A stretch of 64,000 nucleotides of DNA, from NCBI GenBank assembly GCA_019321725.1, contig CM033118.1, forward strand, positions 6,722,071-6,786,070, in the 5' to 3' direction. This document shows positions 33,338 through 44,230 of this stretch, in pieces. The notes beneath the pieces were generated by a model. It saw only the letters and a program-made list of their open reading frames with translations. It was not told the DNA's origin and ran no database searches. The first letter of the stretch is position 1. Every line of letters begins with the position of its first letter. Position numbers and translations under genes: made by a program. This DNA is from Paulownia fortunei. Taxonomy: Eukaryota > Streptophyta > Magnoliopsida > Lamiales > Paulowniaceae.

Positions 33338-33960
33338 TTAACAATAAGTATCACAGACTGAGTGATACTTTTGACCATTGTTCCTATTGGACCAATCCAC
33401 ATTGGCCAAGGCTGGATCAAGTTCTGGCACATATGCTAGAAGTTGATCAATCAGCTGGTCTACAAAAGATAGCAAACCATCACAAAAACCATTAACATTA
33501 AGAATACCTATAGGTTTTTGGTGAATATTGAGCCCAAGAGACAACTTGGAATAATTCCTCCAGTGTACCAAAACCGCCAGGTAGAATGATGAATGTATAT
33601 GCATTGTTTAACATGTTAGACATTCTATCCTGAATATGTGACACTTTTAGCTCATCTCCAATGGTCATACCTATGATATTCTATATTGTTAAAGATTTTG
33701 GGATTACTCCCAAAACTTTGACACCTCCTACATAAGTAGAAATAGCAACACTCCCCATTAACCCCAAACTGTCTCCCCCATACACTAAATGAATTTTTCT
33801 TTCTGCTAAAGTTCTACCAAGGTTATTGGCTACCCCTATAAACTCACCATTTTTTCCTAGATTGGATCCACAAAAAACACAAATGGAATTAAATTTGCAA
33901 GTTGAAGAAACTTTTATTTTTTTAATTTTTTTTTCTTTTGAAAATAAGTTGTGCAAAAAT
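33338..33960 (-). pseudogene. LOG: Captured LOG-like gene (cytokinin riboside 5'-monophosphate phosphoribohydrolase), intron-less
   Basis: This is the best LOG copy. The minus strand shows, in order: KFNSICVFCGSNLGKNGEF, LVYGGDSLGLMGSV, VKVLGVIPKSL, IQDRMSNM (with the Arg of the family's MHxRKxxM block), an intact catalytic loop LPGGFGTLEEL, VVSWAQ, then NIHQKPIGILNVNGF, DGLLSFVDQ and AYVPELDPALANVDWS. LOG enzymes hydrolyse cytokinin nucleotides to active free bases in the cytosol and nucleus. Breaks: a stop after PKSLTI (near 33680), a 5-bp deletion after WAQ that shifts the frame, and a 69-bp in-frame deletion after FVD bounded by GATCA-like repeats. No introns, unlike plant LOG genes, so the source was probably spliced RNA. 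Same sense as gag-pol. The N-terminal Met at 33956 may not be the original start. Confidence 0.88.
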
Positions 33961-34079
33961 AGAGTGAGTACGGTGATATTTATTGAGGTGTGAACAGAGA
34001 ATGTATTTATTGCATGTCTTTTTCTTTTGTCAAAAAGGTTAAAAATAAGGACACATACAAAATTTAAAAATTACCTACT

Positions 34080-34880
34080 AACACGTGTATGTACATGTAG
34101 TTGTGATTGTGGCTTATATCTTCCTCTAGTTTTACATCTGGTAATAGCTTAAACGGCCTCTAAGGGTCGAGGATATGCTTCTCATCCAATTTTTTTATAA
34201 ACTGGCAAACATGGTCTTCTAATGTCAGATTTCCAAGACTATAAAGCTCATATTCATTTCAAAAACAATCCCATAAATCAAGAATTGCACATTGTACCAA
34301 TCCGCATGAATGCATCTCAAAAGTCAATATAATGTGATCTAAAGACTCCTTACTCAGTCCATCCATAATGAATTTAAGTTTATCTTCTCAATTTTTAGAG
34401 ACCATTCCTAAAGAACGACACTTTGTGTTGCAAGTCCATCTAGCACAAATATGACAAACTTTCATTTGTTTCGCCCTTTTTTTTTTAATATGTGTTTTTA
34501 CCAAAATCAGATATGTATCTAGTAAGCAAATCTGGAAACTCATGTGAAAACTCATCTGCTCTTACATTTGCTTCAATTATCCATCGTATGTCCTCTGGGA
34601 TGCCCTTGTACATAAGCATCCTCAATCTTTTAATCCTGATTTTATAAATTTTAAAATTGCATTTTTAGGAAGAAAAGGAATCGCTTCTTGAGAGTTAGAA
34701 AAATGTCACCCATTTTGAAAAGAACAAGATAAGAGAATGAGAAAAGCAAAAAAAATTTGGACAAAGATTTCAATTGTTTGGGAAACTAACAAGTCTGACT
34801 TTTATAGCCACGAAGTATCGTTATCTGCCATTTAATCGGGAAAAGAAAAAAAATAAAACAATAAAAATAATGTTACAGAA
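34080..34880 (-). pseudogene. Unidentified conserved segment with cysteine cluster (element C copy)
   Basis: It lies between the integrase stop and LOG. The first part encodes a short run starting MADNDTSWL. The middle has VCHICARWTCNTKC (34418-34456), a CX2CX4CX3C cluster that looks zinc-binding. The last part has MDGLSKESLDHIILTFEMHS and SLGNLTLEDHVCQFIKKLDE. Frames are broken by stops. I do not recognise the family. It may be an env-like Athila ORF remnant or a second captured host gene. Confidence 0.65.
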
Positions 34881-34897
34881 AATGAGTATATACAATA

Positions 34898-36290
34898 CTA
34901 ATCATAACAAGGGTTAGAAAGAAAAAGAATTTCCTCTTGTGAAAATTGATTTTCTAGAAATGGTTTAACTCTTTGTCTATTTACTTTGAATATGTTATGA
35001 TTTCTAGGATTCTCAATGTCAATCGCCCCATAAGGATATATTTTTTTTACAACAAAATAATCACTCCACCTTGATCTTAATTTTCCAGGAAACAAATGCA
35101 ATCGAGAATTATAAAGTAAAACCTTTTGACTAACCTCAAATATTTTTCTTGAAATTTTATTATCATAAAAATCTTTGATTCTTGCTTTATAAATTTCAGA
35201 ATTCTCATATGCATCATTTCTCAGTTCTTGAAGTTCATTGATTTGCAATTTGTGCAATTTTGAAACTTTATCAAGGTTGAAGTTAAACATTTTGATTGCC
35301 CAATAAGCTTTATATTCAAGTTCAACAGGTAAATGACAAGGTTTTCCATAAAGTATCCTATAAGGAGACATGCCTAATGATGTTTTGAAAGCAATTCTAA
35401 ATGCCCAAAGTGTATCGGTAAGTCTAAGAGATCAATCTTTACGGTTTGGATTAACTATTTTCTCTAAAATTTATTTTATCTCTCTATTTACAAGTTTAAC
35501 TTGTCCATTTGTCTAAGGGTGATAAGGGGTTGCAACTTTATGTATGATTCCATATTTCCTCATTAAAGTTTTGAAAACTTTGTTACAAAAATGTTTTCCC
35601 CTATCACTGATAATAGATCTAGGAATTCCAAATCGACTTAAAATATTTTCTTTCAAAAAGTTTATCACTATTTTGTGATTATTGTTTCAACAAGGAATTG
35701 CCTTGATCTATTTTGAAACATAATCTATGGCAACCATTATGTAAAGAAAATCAAATGATAATGGAAATAGCCCCATAAAATCAATACCACAACAGTCAAA
35801 GATTTCAATCACTAGGATAGGGTGTAGGGGCATCATATTTCTCTTGAAAGGGACCCTAACATTTGACAATTTTCACAACTTTTTCAGAAAGTGTAAGTGT
35901 CTTTGAAAATAATTGGCCAATAAAATCCACATTGTAATATTTTTATAGTAGTTTTCTTTACAAAAAAATGACCACCACATGTTTTTGAATGATAAAATTT
36001 GACAATATTACCTATCTCATTATCAGGCACACATCTTCGAAAGATTTGATCTGAACAATATTTGAATAGGTATGGATCATCCAATAAAAAAATTTAACCT
36101 CAGTCAAAAACTTCTTTTTATCTTTAGAGTTCCAATGCGATGGCATCTTTCCTGTCACAAGAAAAATAATAATGTTAGCAAACCAAGGTAAAATAGAAAT
36201 ATTAAATAGTTGTTCATCAGGGAAAGTGTCATTAATAGGTGTGGTTTGAAAAGAGTTATCACAAACAAGTCTCGACAAATGATCAGCCTC
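34898..36290 (-). pseudogene. Integrase of element C (degenerate)
   Basis: The zinc-binding end has FYHSKTCGGHF and ILQCGFYWP (35884-36084), the core has FDCCGIDFMG (first Asp, near 35790), ISDRGKHFCN (second Asp) and NGQVKLVNREIK (Glu). The open C-terminal part (34898-35371) runs from [20 protein letters not shown] through the [13 protein letters not shown] strand to NPCYD. Frames change at least twice and four or more stops occur, so it is inactive. Integrase would insert the cDNA into the host chromosome. Confidence 0.9.
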
Positions 36291-36346
36291 TCTACTCCCT
36301 TTTTTTTATCTCGAAGAGTAATATTAAATTCCTAAAGTAAAAGAAT

Positions 36347-38560
36347 CTATCTAATCAGTTTTGGTTTAGCATCTTTTTTTGACAAAAGATATTTTAAATC
36401 TGCATGATCACTTAAAACAACAATTGGTGAGCCAACAAGATAAAATCGAAATTTATCCAATGTAAAAACTACAGCAAGCAATTCTTTTTCAGTTGTTGTA
36501 TAATTCAATTGAGCATCATTTAAAGTTTTACTTGCATAGTAAATAACATATGGTTTTTTATCTTTTCTTTGTCCCAAGACAGCTCCAACAGCATAATCAC
36601 TAGCATCACACATTATTTCAAAAGGTAAAGTCCAATCTTGAGGCTACATGATTAGAGCAGACGTAAGCATGCTTTTAAGTTTAACAAAAATATTTTCACA
36701 GTTTTCAGTTCATTCAAAAATAGTGTCTTTTGTTAGAAGATTACACAAAGGTTTAGATATTATACTAAAATCTTTGATAAATCTTTTATAAAAACCAGCA
36801 TGTCCTAAAAATGATCTAACCTCCTTCAGTATCTTTGGTGTTGGCAAATTGGTAATTAACTCAATTTTAGATTTGTCAACCTCAATACCTTCTGATGAAA
36901 TAATGTGTCCAAGAACAATACCAGTTGTTACCATGAAGTGACATTTCTCCCAATTAAGCACAAGATTCTTTTCTTCACACCTGATCAAAACCTTTTCTAA
37001 ATTAGATAAGCAATCATCAAATGAATTACCAAAAATAGGAAAATCATCCATGAATTCTTCAAGAAAACGTTCAACCATGTCACTAAAAATACTAAACTTG
37101 CATCGTTGGAATGTAGCTGGTGCATTACATAATCCAAAAGGTATCCTTCGATATGTATAAGTACCAAAAGGACATGTAAAAGTTATTTTCTCTTGATCTT
37201 CAAGTACAATTGTAATTTGATTATACCCAAAATATCCATCTAAAAAGTAACAAAATCCGTATCCCGCAACTCTTTCTAAAATTTGATCCATGAAAGGTAA
37301 TGAAAAATGATCTTTTCTAGTAACTGAGTTGAGTTTCCTATAGTCAATGCACATTCGCCAACCAGTAACAGTCCTAGTTGGAATTAATTCATCATTCCTA
37401 TTCTTGACTAGAGTAACTCTATATTTCTTAGGTACAACTTGAGTAGGACTTACCCATTTGCTATCAGAAATAGAATAAATTATTCCATTATCTAAGAGTT
37501 TAATGACTTCATTTCTCACTACTTCTTCCATATTAAGATTTACCCTTCATTACATTTCTCTAGAAGGTTTAGCATTTTCCTCTAGATAGATGTTATGTGT
37601 GCAAATGAAAGGATTAATACCTTTAATATCAACAATGGTCCATCCTAAAGCATTCTTACACATTTTCAATGTTTCGATCAACTTACCTTCTTGAGATGCA
37701 TCAAGTTTGGAAGAAATTATTACTGGAAAAGTCTCATTCTCACCCAAGAAAAAGTATTTCAAATTAACTGGCAAAGGTTTCAAATCAACCACGAGAGCTT
37801 TAATACTTGATGAAATAGATTTTACTGTTGATGATGAAAGTTCTTCGAACCTTGGCTTCCAAAAATATTTTTCTTGTACCTGCAAAAATTCAGTGATAGT
37901 ATTAGTGTGTGCCTTTTTACAAATACTTTCACTTTCAAAACAAGTTTCCAAAGAATTTGAAGAGTTAGTAGTAGTAAAGTATTCATGAACAAGTTCCTCA
38001 ATTGAATCCACTTCCTGTACTTCGACATCTTCTACAGGTTGCATACAAACATTAAACACATTTAGTTCTAAAGTCATATTTTCAAATGATAACTTCAAAA
38101 TACCATTTCTACAATTGATCAAAGTATTTGAAGTTGCAAGAAAAGGACAACCCAAAATGATAGGAATTTGTATATATGTTTGTGCAACAAGCTCTGTATC
38201 CAAAATAATAAAATTCACTAGAAAGTAAAACTTATCAATTTGTACCAACACAACTTCTACTATTCCCTTTGGAACTTTAATCAAACAATCAGCTAGTTGG
38301 AGTACAATAGAAGTTGTTTTAAGTTCTCCCAAACCTAACTATTCATAAACTAAGAAAACTAGAAGATTTACACTAGCACTAAGATCAAGCAAAGCACGTT
38401 TTATTCTAGTATTTCCTATGGTACATGAAATGGTTGGACAACCTAAATCTTTATACTTAGGTGGAGTGAATTGTTGAATGATTGAACTAACACTTTCAGT
38501 TAAAAATGCCTTCTTTTGTACATGATGTTTTCTTTTGATTGTACATAAATCTTTCAAAAT
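36347..38560 (-). pseudogene. Protease, reverse transcriptase and RNase H of element C, one frame with isolated stops
   Basis: The frame is continuous from 38557 to 36347 except for stops near 38339, 37550, 36710 and 36645. Protease: PPKYKDLGCPTISCTIG then LLDLSASVNLL, where Ser replaces the Gly of DLGAS. RT: WVSPTQVVPKK, CIDYRKLNSVTRKDHFSLPF, CPFGTYTYRRIPFGLCNAP and catalytic FMDDF at about 37045-37060. Then ISSEGIEVDKSKIE and VRSFLGHAGFYKRFI. RNase H: CDASDYAVGAVLGQRK and TTTEKELLAVVFTLDKFRFY. The type is Athila. The stops prevent a full polyprotein. Confidence 0.93.
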
Positions 38561-38569
38561 TTGGCATAA

Positions 38570-40135
38570 GGTGGAATTTGTTTGATTGCATCCAACAATG
38601 GAATATTAATCTTCACTTGTTTAAAAATTTCAAAAATTTCGGCATTTGAGTTCAATTTCTGAGTTGCTTGCAATCTTTGAGGAAACGGTGATGGAGGTAA
38701 ATATTTTTTTTTTTCATTATTTTCTCACTTACCTTCTTCAAACTTACCTTCGTCGTCAAGACTATTTCTATTTTTCATTTCTGAAGGTGAATTAGAAACT
38801 TTCTCCTTGGGATGAATAGTCTTGTCAATAACTTTTTCATTCCGAAGAGTTGTAACTGAATTAGCCTCCTTGACTGCATTTTCACCTGAAGAAGAAACAT
38901 GACACTGAGTGGAAGGATTACGTTGAGGTTGAGTAGAAAATTTACCTTTTTCATGAGTACGCAAAGAAGCTGTCAGTGTTGAAAGTGTGCTTCTGATCTC
39001 ATTGATAGCTTGTGAAGTTTGATTATTGATGTTTGTTTGTTCATGCATAAATGTTTGTAAAGTCTCCTCAAGGAATTTTGTATGTGGAGCTGGATAAGAA
39101 TGAAAGTTTGGTGGTTTTTGTGAATGCAATGGTTGGGTACGGTTATCATCTCGTCAACTGAAATTGGGATGATTTCTCCATTGTGGATTGTAAGTTTCAG
39201 AATATGGAGAATGGAAAGGTTTTTTGAGTGTGTTCATAAAATTTGCTTATACTAGAATTGGTGGAGTGCCCCAAAAGTTCACAATTGCTACAAACTTCTT
39301 CCTCTTGCACAGATTTGATTTTCTTTACTTTTTTAAGTTACATGGCTTCAATTTTTCTTGTTAAAGTAGCAAGCCTAGCATTTAGATCATTTTCTTGGCT
39401 AAGGTAATATTTTCCTTTATTACTATTAGCAAGATTAGATCTAATAGAACCTTCAGAAGAATTAATAATATGCCATGATTGAAAGTTTTCTGCCAAATGA
39501 TCTAGATATTCTAAAGCTTCATCAGGTTCTTTATCAAGAAACTCACCATTACACATTGTTTCAACAAATTGGTTTGTTTCGGGAGCTAAACCTTTATAAA
39601 AGAAACTAATTAAGCGCCATTTTTCAAAACCATGATGTGGGCATAAATTCAACAAATCGTTAAATCTTTCCCAACATTGAAAGAAAGCTTCATTCAAATT
39701 TTGAGAAAAAATTGGAATTTATCTTTTCAAAGCATTAGTTTTATGAGTTGGAAAGAATTTGTTCAAAAATTCAGCTTGCATTTCTTGCCAAGTACTAATT
39801 GACCTAGGTTTTAAAGAATTAAGTCAATTTTTTGCTTTATCTTTTAAAGAAAAAGAAAATAATTTGAGTTTAACAATCTCATTTGTGCAAGTTTAATCAT
39901 CAAAAGTGGCACATACTTCATCAAATTCTTTTAAATGCAAGTAAGGGTTTTCAGAGTCTAAACCATGGAAATTAGGAAGTAAAGGGATCGTACCTGATTT
40001 GAATCGAAAATTATTTGCATTCAGAGAAAAAATGAAACAAGAAGGAGAAGAATTTCGAGGAGGTTGCAAGTAATAACGCATTGTACACACCTGTTGATTC
40101 TCATTTTCATTCTAGACACTTTCTTTTTCAGTCAT
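38570..40135 (-). pseudogene. gag of element C (degenerate)
   Basis: It starts at Met 40135 (MTEKESV, the same start as MAKNESV in D). The N-terminal arm has YYLQPPRNSSPSCFIFSL and HGLDSENPYLHLKEFDEV. The retrotransposon gag domain appears as AFFQCWERFNDLLNLCPHHG and PDEALEYLDHLAENFQSW (39697-39338). The zinc-knuckle region is frame-broken near 39270. A proline-rich linker (39129-38725) follows. Stops lie near 40110 and 39893, and frames shift near 39700 and 39240. Confidence 0.88.
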
Positions 40136-40311
40136 GGTGGAAGTGTGTGGAGATGATTGAAACAAATTTCCAAACAAAGTTTCAGAATTATTTCTTACTA
40201 AACATCGAAAATTATGACTACGATACCATATAACCATATATCCATAAAGAAAATAAACAAACTATATTTACAAAGAAAAAATATTAACAAACCTGAATAC
40301 TTACCTTACCT

Positions 40312-40329
40312 TCCCCGGCAACGGCGCCA
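40312..40329 (-). other. Primer-binding site for tRNA-Asp (element C)
   Basis: The minus strand reads TGGCGCCGTTGCCGGGGA, complementary over 18 bases to the 3' end of plant tRNA-Asp(GUC) including CCA. It is separated from the LTR end by a few bases. tRNA-Asp priming is typical of Athila elements. Confidence 0.9.
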
Positions 40330-40335
40330 AAAACT

Positions 40336-41941
40336 TGCTACAATTTTAAGGTTGTAAACCTAAGTGCAGGTTGTATTAAGTAATAAGTTTCTCATGAGTC
40401 CGAGGTCAATTCACAAGGAAGTTGTTTGAAGAATTCAAGTTTATATTTCTAAAAAGATGGAGTTTATGTGAATCAAAATATATGAACAATTAATGTATGC
40501 TGTAACTAAAGAAAAATCGAAGTAATAAAAGTATTGAGGATTAGGGATCCACTCTTGAGTTTTGGATAGAGAAATGGTTATTTATTCTTTTTACCTCTAT
40601 TAATTGCCACAATTGGAATACATACATAATGAAGGTTCCAATAGAAAGATATTATCAAATAACTTATGCAATAAGGTAATCACGATATTGTCTTTATATT
40701 GCAAATTATCTCTTAACGTCAACACTTATTTATGGAATCAAGCATTTATGCACACCTTCATCAATAATAAATCAAGATTTCACATTAACAGTCAGTGGGG
40801 TAAAACCGTACAATAAGTTAAATGAACCCAAGTATTTGTTGTGCCATTGGAGATACATAAATCAAGAATCACCACAAAACAAGTAGGATTTAGATCAAAA
40901 ATAAAAATAATAATACAACAAAAATATTTTCTACCCTTATAACCATTCAACTTCCTCCATCAAAAGGTTCACCCTTTTTTCTCAGTAAAATAAAATTTAC
41001 AAAGATATAATAAAAGTAGCAAAAACTAAAAATATAAGAGAAACTAGAGAATGAATTTCTATTACTACTAGAAAACTTACAATACTAGAAAACATACAAA
41101 TTAGATAACTTAGCCTAAAAAAACCATCCCCTCCCCCCTCTTACAAACTTAATACATGGCTTATTTATAGTACATGGAGTAAGCTAGAAACCAAACAAAT
41201 AATTGAGGGGTTAATCAAGTGATATGCTAGTTGCCAAGAGTTGGTAAGTTATTACATAAATTTCTCACCCATTGAATTGAATTGTATTTTTCGGTCAGAT
41301 ACAGCCAGATTTTGAAAATACATGAATAATAAAAATTGTAGATCTTTCGGCACTGATATAGGTTCATATATCTTTTGTCAAATTTGGCGGTCGAATGAAG
41401 GAGATATGGTCAAATTACTGAGTCATGTCCAAAAACTGTCCTTTAACAGCAGCAGCAACTTGCATCTTATATTTTTACTATTTCGACGTATTTTTACACC
41501 ATTTTGTCTTCAGTAAACTTATTTATTTACCTCTTTGTATAACATATCCAAATTTTAGCCTAAAATGAATTTGGGCTCAAGAGATATAACCCAATTGGTA
41601 AAATAAGTTAATAATGGGCTGAACTCTGATTTGAATTTTGGTGATCCATTTTGTCCAACTACTTGGATGAATTTTCTGCTATCATCAAGATTGAATTGGG
41701 TTGAGTTTCCAACAGCAAAGTTGTACCTCTATCTATTTGCTTTCAAATGAAATAAGTTTCAGGTTTATAGGGCTTTTAATCATGAAATTATGCTCAAATT
41801 ACAAAAATTGCAAAAGTTTGGAAACATACTCTATTTATTCTCTAACACAAAATATTAATAAAATAATAATATTAACAAGAATAAAGAAAGAAAAATATAA
41901 AGAATTTAATATAAAAATATATCAAAATATACAATTTGCCA
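40336..41941 (-). mobile_element. Element C 5' LTR
   Basis: 1606 bp, from TGGCAAATTG at 41941 to TTGTAGCA at 40336 on the minus strand. It adjoins the primer site and matches the B LTR throughout. A TATA box (TATAAATA) lies at 41162-41169. Confidence 0.9.
41162..41169 (-). promoter_or_regulatory. TATA box of the element C 5' LTR
   Basis: The minus strand reads TATAAATA, preceded by CATGTAC. It sits at the same LTR position as in B and D and would drive transcription toward gag. Confidence 0.7.
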
Positions 41942-42690
41942 TATTTATAAAAAGAAATGAAAAAATTAATAAAAAAAAGCAATATATTGAAATACTAAGA
42001 AGCATACATGTGAATAGACATGCGAATAGACAACAAATAACTCTCGAAAGCTTTCAAAAGTTTAGCAATCTAAAGTACTTATGTCTTAGCTGAGTAATTT
42101 CATCAATTATCGAATAGAAAATAGTAGTGTACTAGGTGTTATATAGACTTATTGTCTGATTTGTATTGGACGACTCAAAAGCAGCAGTATGAGTGAAGTC
42201 TTGTGTAGACAAAAGCTGAGAAGAAGCTAAACTTAGTTTGTGTAACTAAGTTATAAAGAAAGAGTGACTTTTTGTGTAGAAGTCTTTTGAAGTTATAGTA
42301 GATCCCTCCATGATGCTTGGAGACTATTAGATGTAGAAGGATTAGTTCACCTTCAAACTAACATAAAAATCGGTATGTCTATATACTTTTTAGTACTTTA
42401 ATTTCTGCACTTTATTTTCATACTCACTCTGCAACACTTTACTGAACATTTAGAGTTGAATAACTCATGAAAATACTTTACACATTCTCTAGTAGAGTAA
42501 AACAGTTGAGTGATTAGTTAAGTTATCATACTTTTGATAAAGCAGGCATTGTAAGCCTTATGAGTAAATGCAAGTTCAAAACTTAGAGATATTTTGAAAG
42601 AGTTTAAAATCTTTGAAAGGTCTATTCAAACTCCCCTCCCTCTCCTCTGGACCCTTTTGTACAATTTGAGACCAACAAGGAGGATCAGTT
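41942..42690 (+). mobile_element. copia-type LTR 3' part with degenerate primer site
   Basis: The end (CCCCTCCCTCTCCTCTGGAC, then CCAACAAGGAGGATCAG at 42671-42687) resembles the end of a SIRE-type copia LTR followed by a decayed tRNA-Met primer site (usually TGGTATCAGAGC). Sequence from about 42090 has LTR character. The first 150 bp next to element C are A-rich and unassigned. No copia coding sequence follows. Confidence 0.5.
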
Positions 42691-44230
42691 CAAGGATAAA
42701 AGAGTTGCAACTCGGCAACTCGACACCGCTCTCTTTGAACAAGCTTGTTAGTGCAGTAATTTCTATTATGTGGCAATTGTTGGAGAGTGGATTGTTCATT
42801 TTGTGGCAATAATATCTTCATGGCAAATGCCTGAGGTTTGTGGGGCTTGCAAGTCATAGTTAAAACGTGATGTTTGGACTTTTAAAATTTTGAGTTGCAA
42901 GATTACTATATCTACTATAACTTTTAGTATAGTGATAGACTGTCAATTTTATAATTAGTAAAAGAGCTAATGTTATGGGTTTGATTCCAACTCATGGCCA
43001 TTATTAGGAAAGGGATTAGGTTGTTACAACAATTGCCATTGTGATAATTTCTAAAAAGGGGATTGTTAGCTTGTGTGTTAAATAGGTATCACGATCATGA
43101 AGGACTATGGTGTGAGGAGCACAAACAACTTTTAAGGAGGACATTGTTAATCTATGTGGCAAAAATAAACTTAATGGTGAACGCCCAAGTTGGGAAACCA
43201 GCAAGCCACAATCAAAGTGTAATGCTTGAGCTGCTATCTAAGTTTGAAAATTTGATTTTTATTATTACTATCAGTTGTAATTTTTAGCACAGTAACAACT
43301 ATTTAATCTTATAAAGCTAACCATTTTGTAGAATTGGCAACATATTGTATAATATAGATCATAAAATTATTTTTTTATATGTTTTACACTTTTGCAGTGT
43401 TTCTTGAGGTAAACTCTTTGCTTCCCCTTTTTTCCAATTGTTAGATTAGAGTTTTTTGTTTGGAGTTTGAATGCCTGAGGGCCGTCGCAATCATCATTTC
43501 AAATAAGTTTGTCACGTCCAGGTTTCCAGGAGAGGACCTGCAAGCAAGATTGGGGAGCTTTGCAAGCAACTAAATTATTGAGAAATTTATTGCATCAATT
43601 TATAAGTTAGTTCAAGTTTTTTCTTACAATCAATGAGATATTGCAATCACCCTCTCTAAACATGTGATGTTCTTGTCATTCTTCTTTAACAATATAGGGC
43701 TAATCCGACCACAGATTCAGTCTCTTTTGTGGCTGAAAGACCTGGCCCTCAAGGAATTATTGCGTGTGAGTTTCATTAGCAATTAGTTGTCACTTGTCAC
43801 TATTATATGAAAATAAGAACCAAGTTACTATAGATGTTCATTTCACTTTCTTATAAATCAATTCAAAAGTCTTCCACAACCCATGTGAGATGCTACAAAG
43901 TTTCTTTGGCATTAATTGAGTACTTAGAGGCTATTTTATGATTGTAGACTAAATATATTATAGTCTTGAGTCATTTGTATTAAGCTTTAAAGCTCCAAAA
44001 TTGAGTCACCAAAATTGTTGATCAAGCATGTAACATGAGCTACATTATGCACACATTTCAATAAAACATGCACTAAATTGATAGGTCTTAAATTCCCAAT
44101 AGGCGCAAACAGTTGTTTGATGCGTAATTCCATACAAGTAATTAAGCTCATTGCGTCAAGGCAAAAGTGCATTCTTCTCCGAATGCCCACCCAATTACTA
44201 TCATGCCACAAAGCAATTATTTTTTAATAT
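42691..44230. other. Intergenic sequence with two exon-like scraps
   Basis: No gene that I can support. Two short stretches (about 43480-43570 and 43700-43790) have higher GC and codon-like composition, for example a plus-strand reading SRFPGEDLQARLGSF near 43512, but I recognise no family and see no longer frame. Confidence 0.35.

Larger units (their letters stand above)
30592..41941 (-). mobile_element. Element C: Athila-like Ty3/gypsy retrotransposon carrying a LOG fragment
   Basis: On the minus strand: 5' LTR (41941-40336), tRNA-Asp primer site (40329-40312), gag, protease, RT, RNase H, integrase (to 34898), an unidentified conserved segment, the LOG fragment (33960-33338), 3' noncoding DNA, polypurine tract and a 3' LTR cut short at 30592. 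Protease to RNase H is a single frame interrupted by isolated stops, so it is the least decayed element here. RT motif FMDDF and the integrase type place it with Athila elements. Confidence 0.92.

Noticed and set aside
37707..37988. Plus-strand open frame of 93 codons
   Set aside because: It lies antisense to the protease-RT linker of element C and has no independent support.
40312..40329. tRNA-Asp-like sequence suggesting a tRNA gene (also 61383-61400)
   Set aside because: Only the 18 bases at the tRNA 3' end are present, next to an LTR; it is a primer-binding site.
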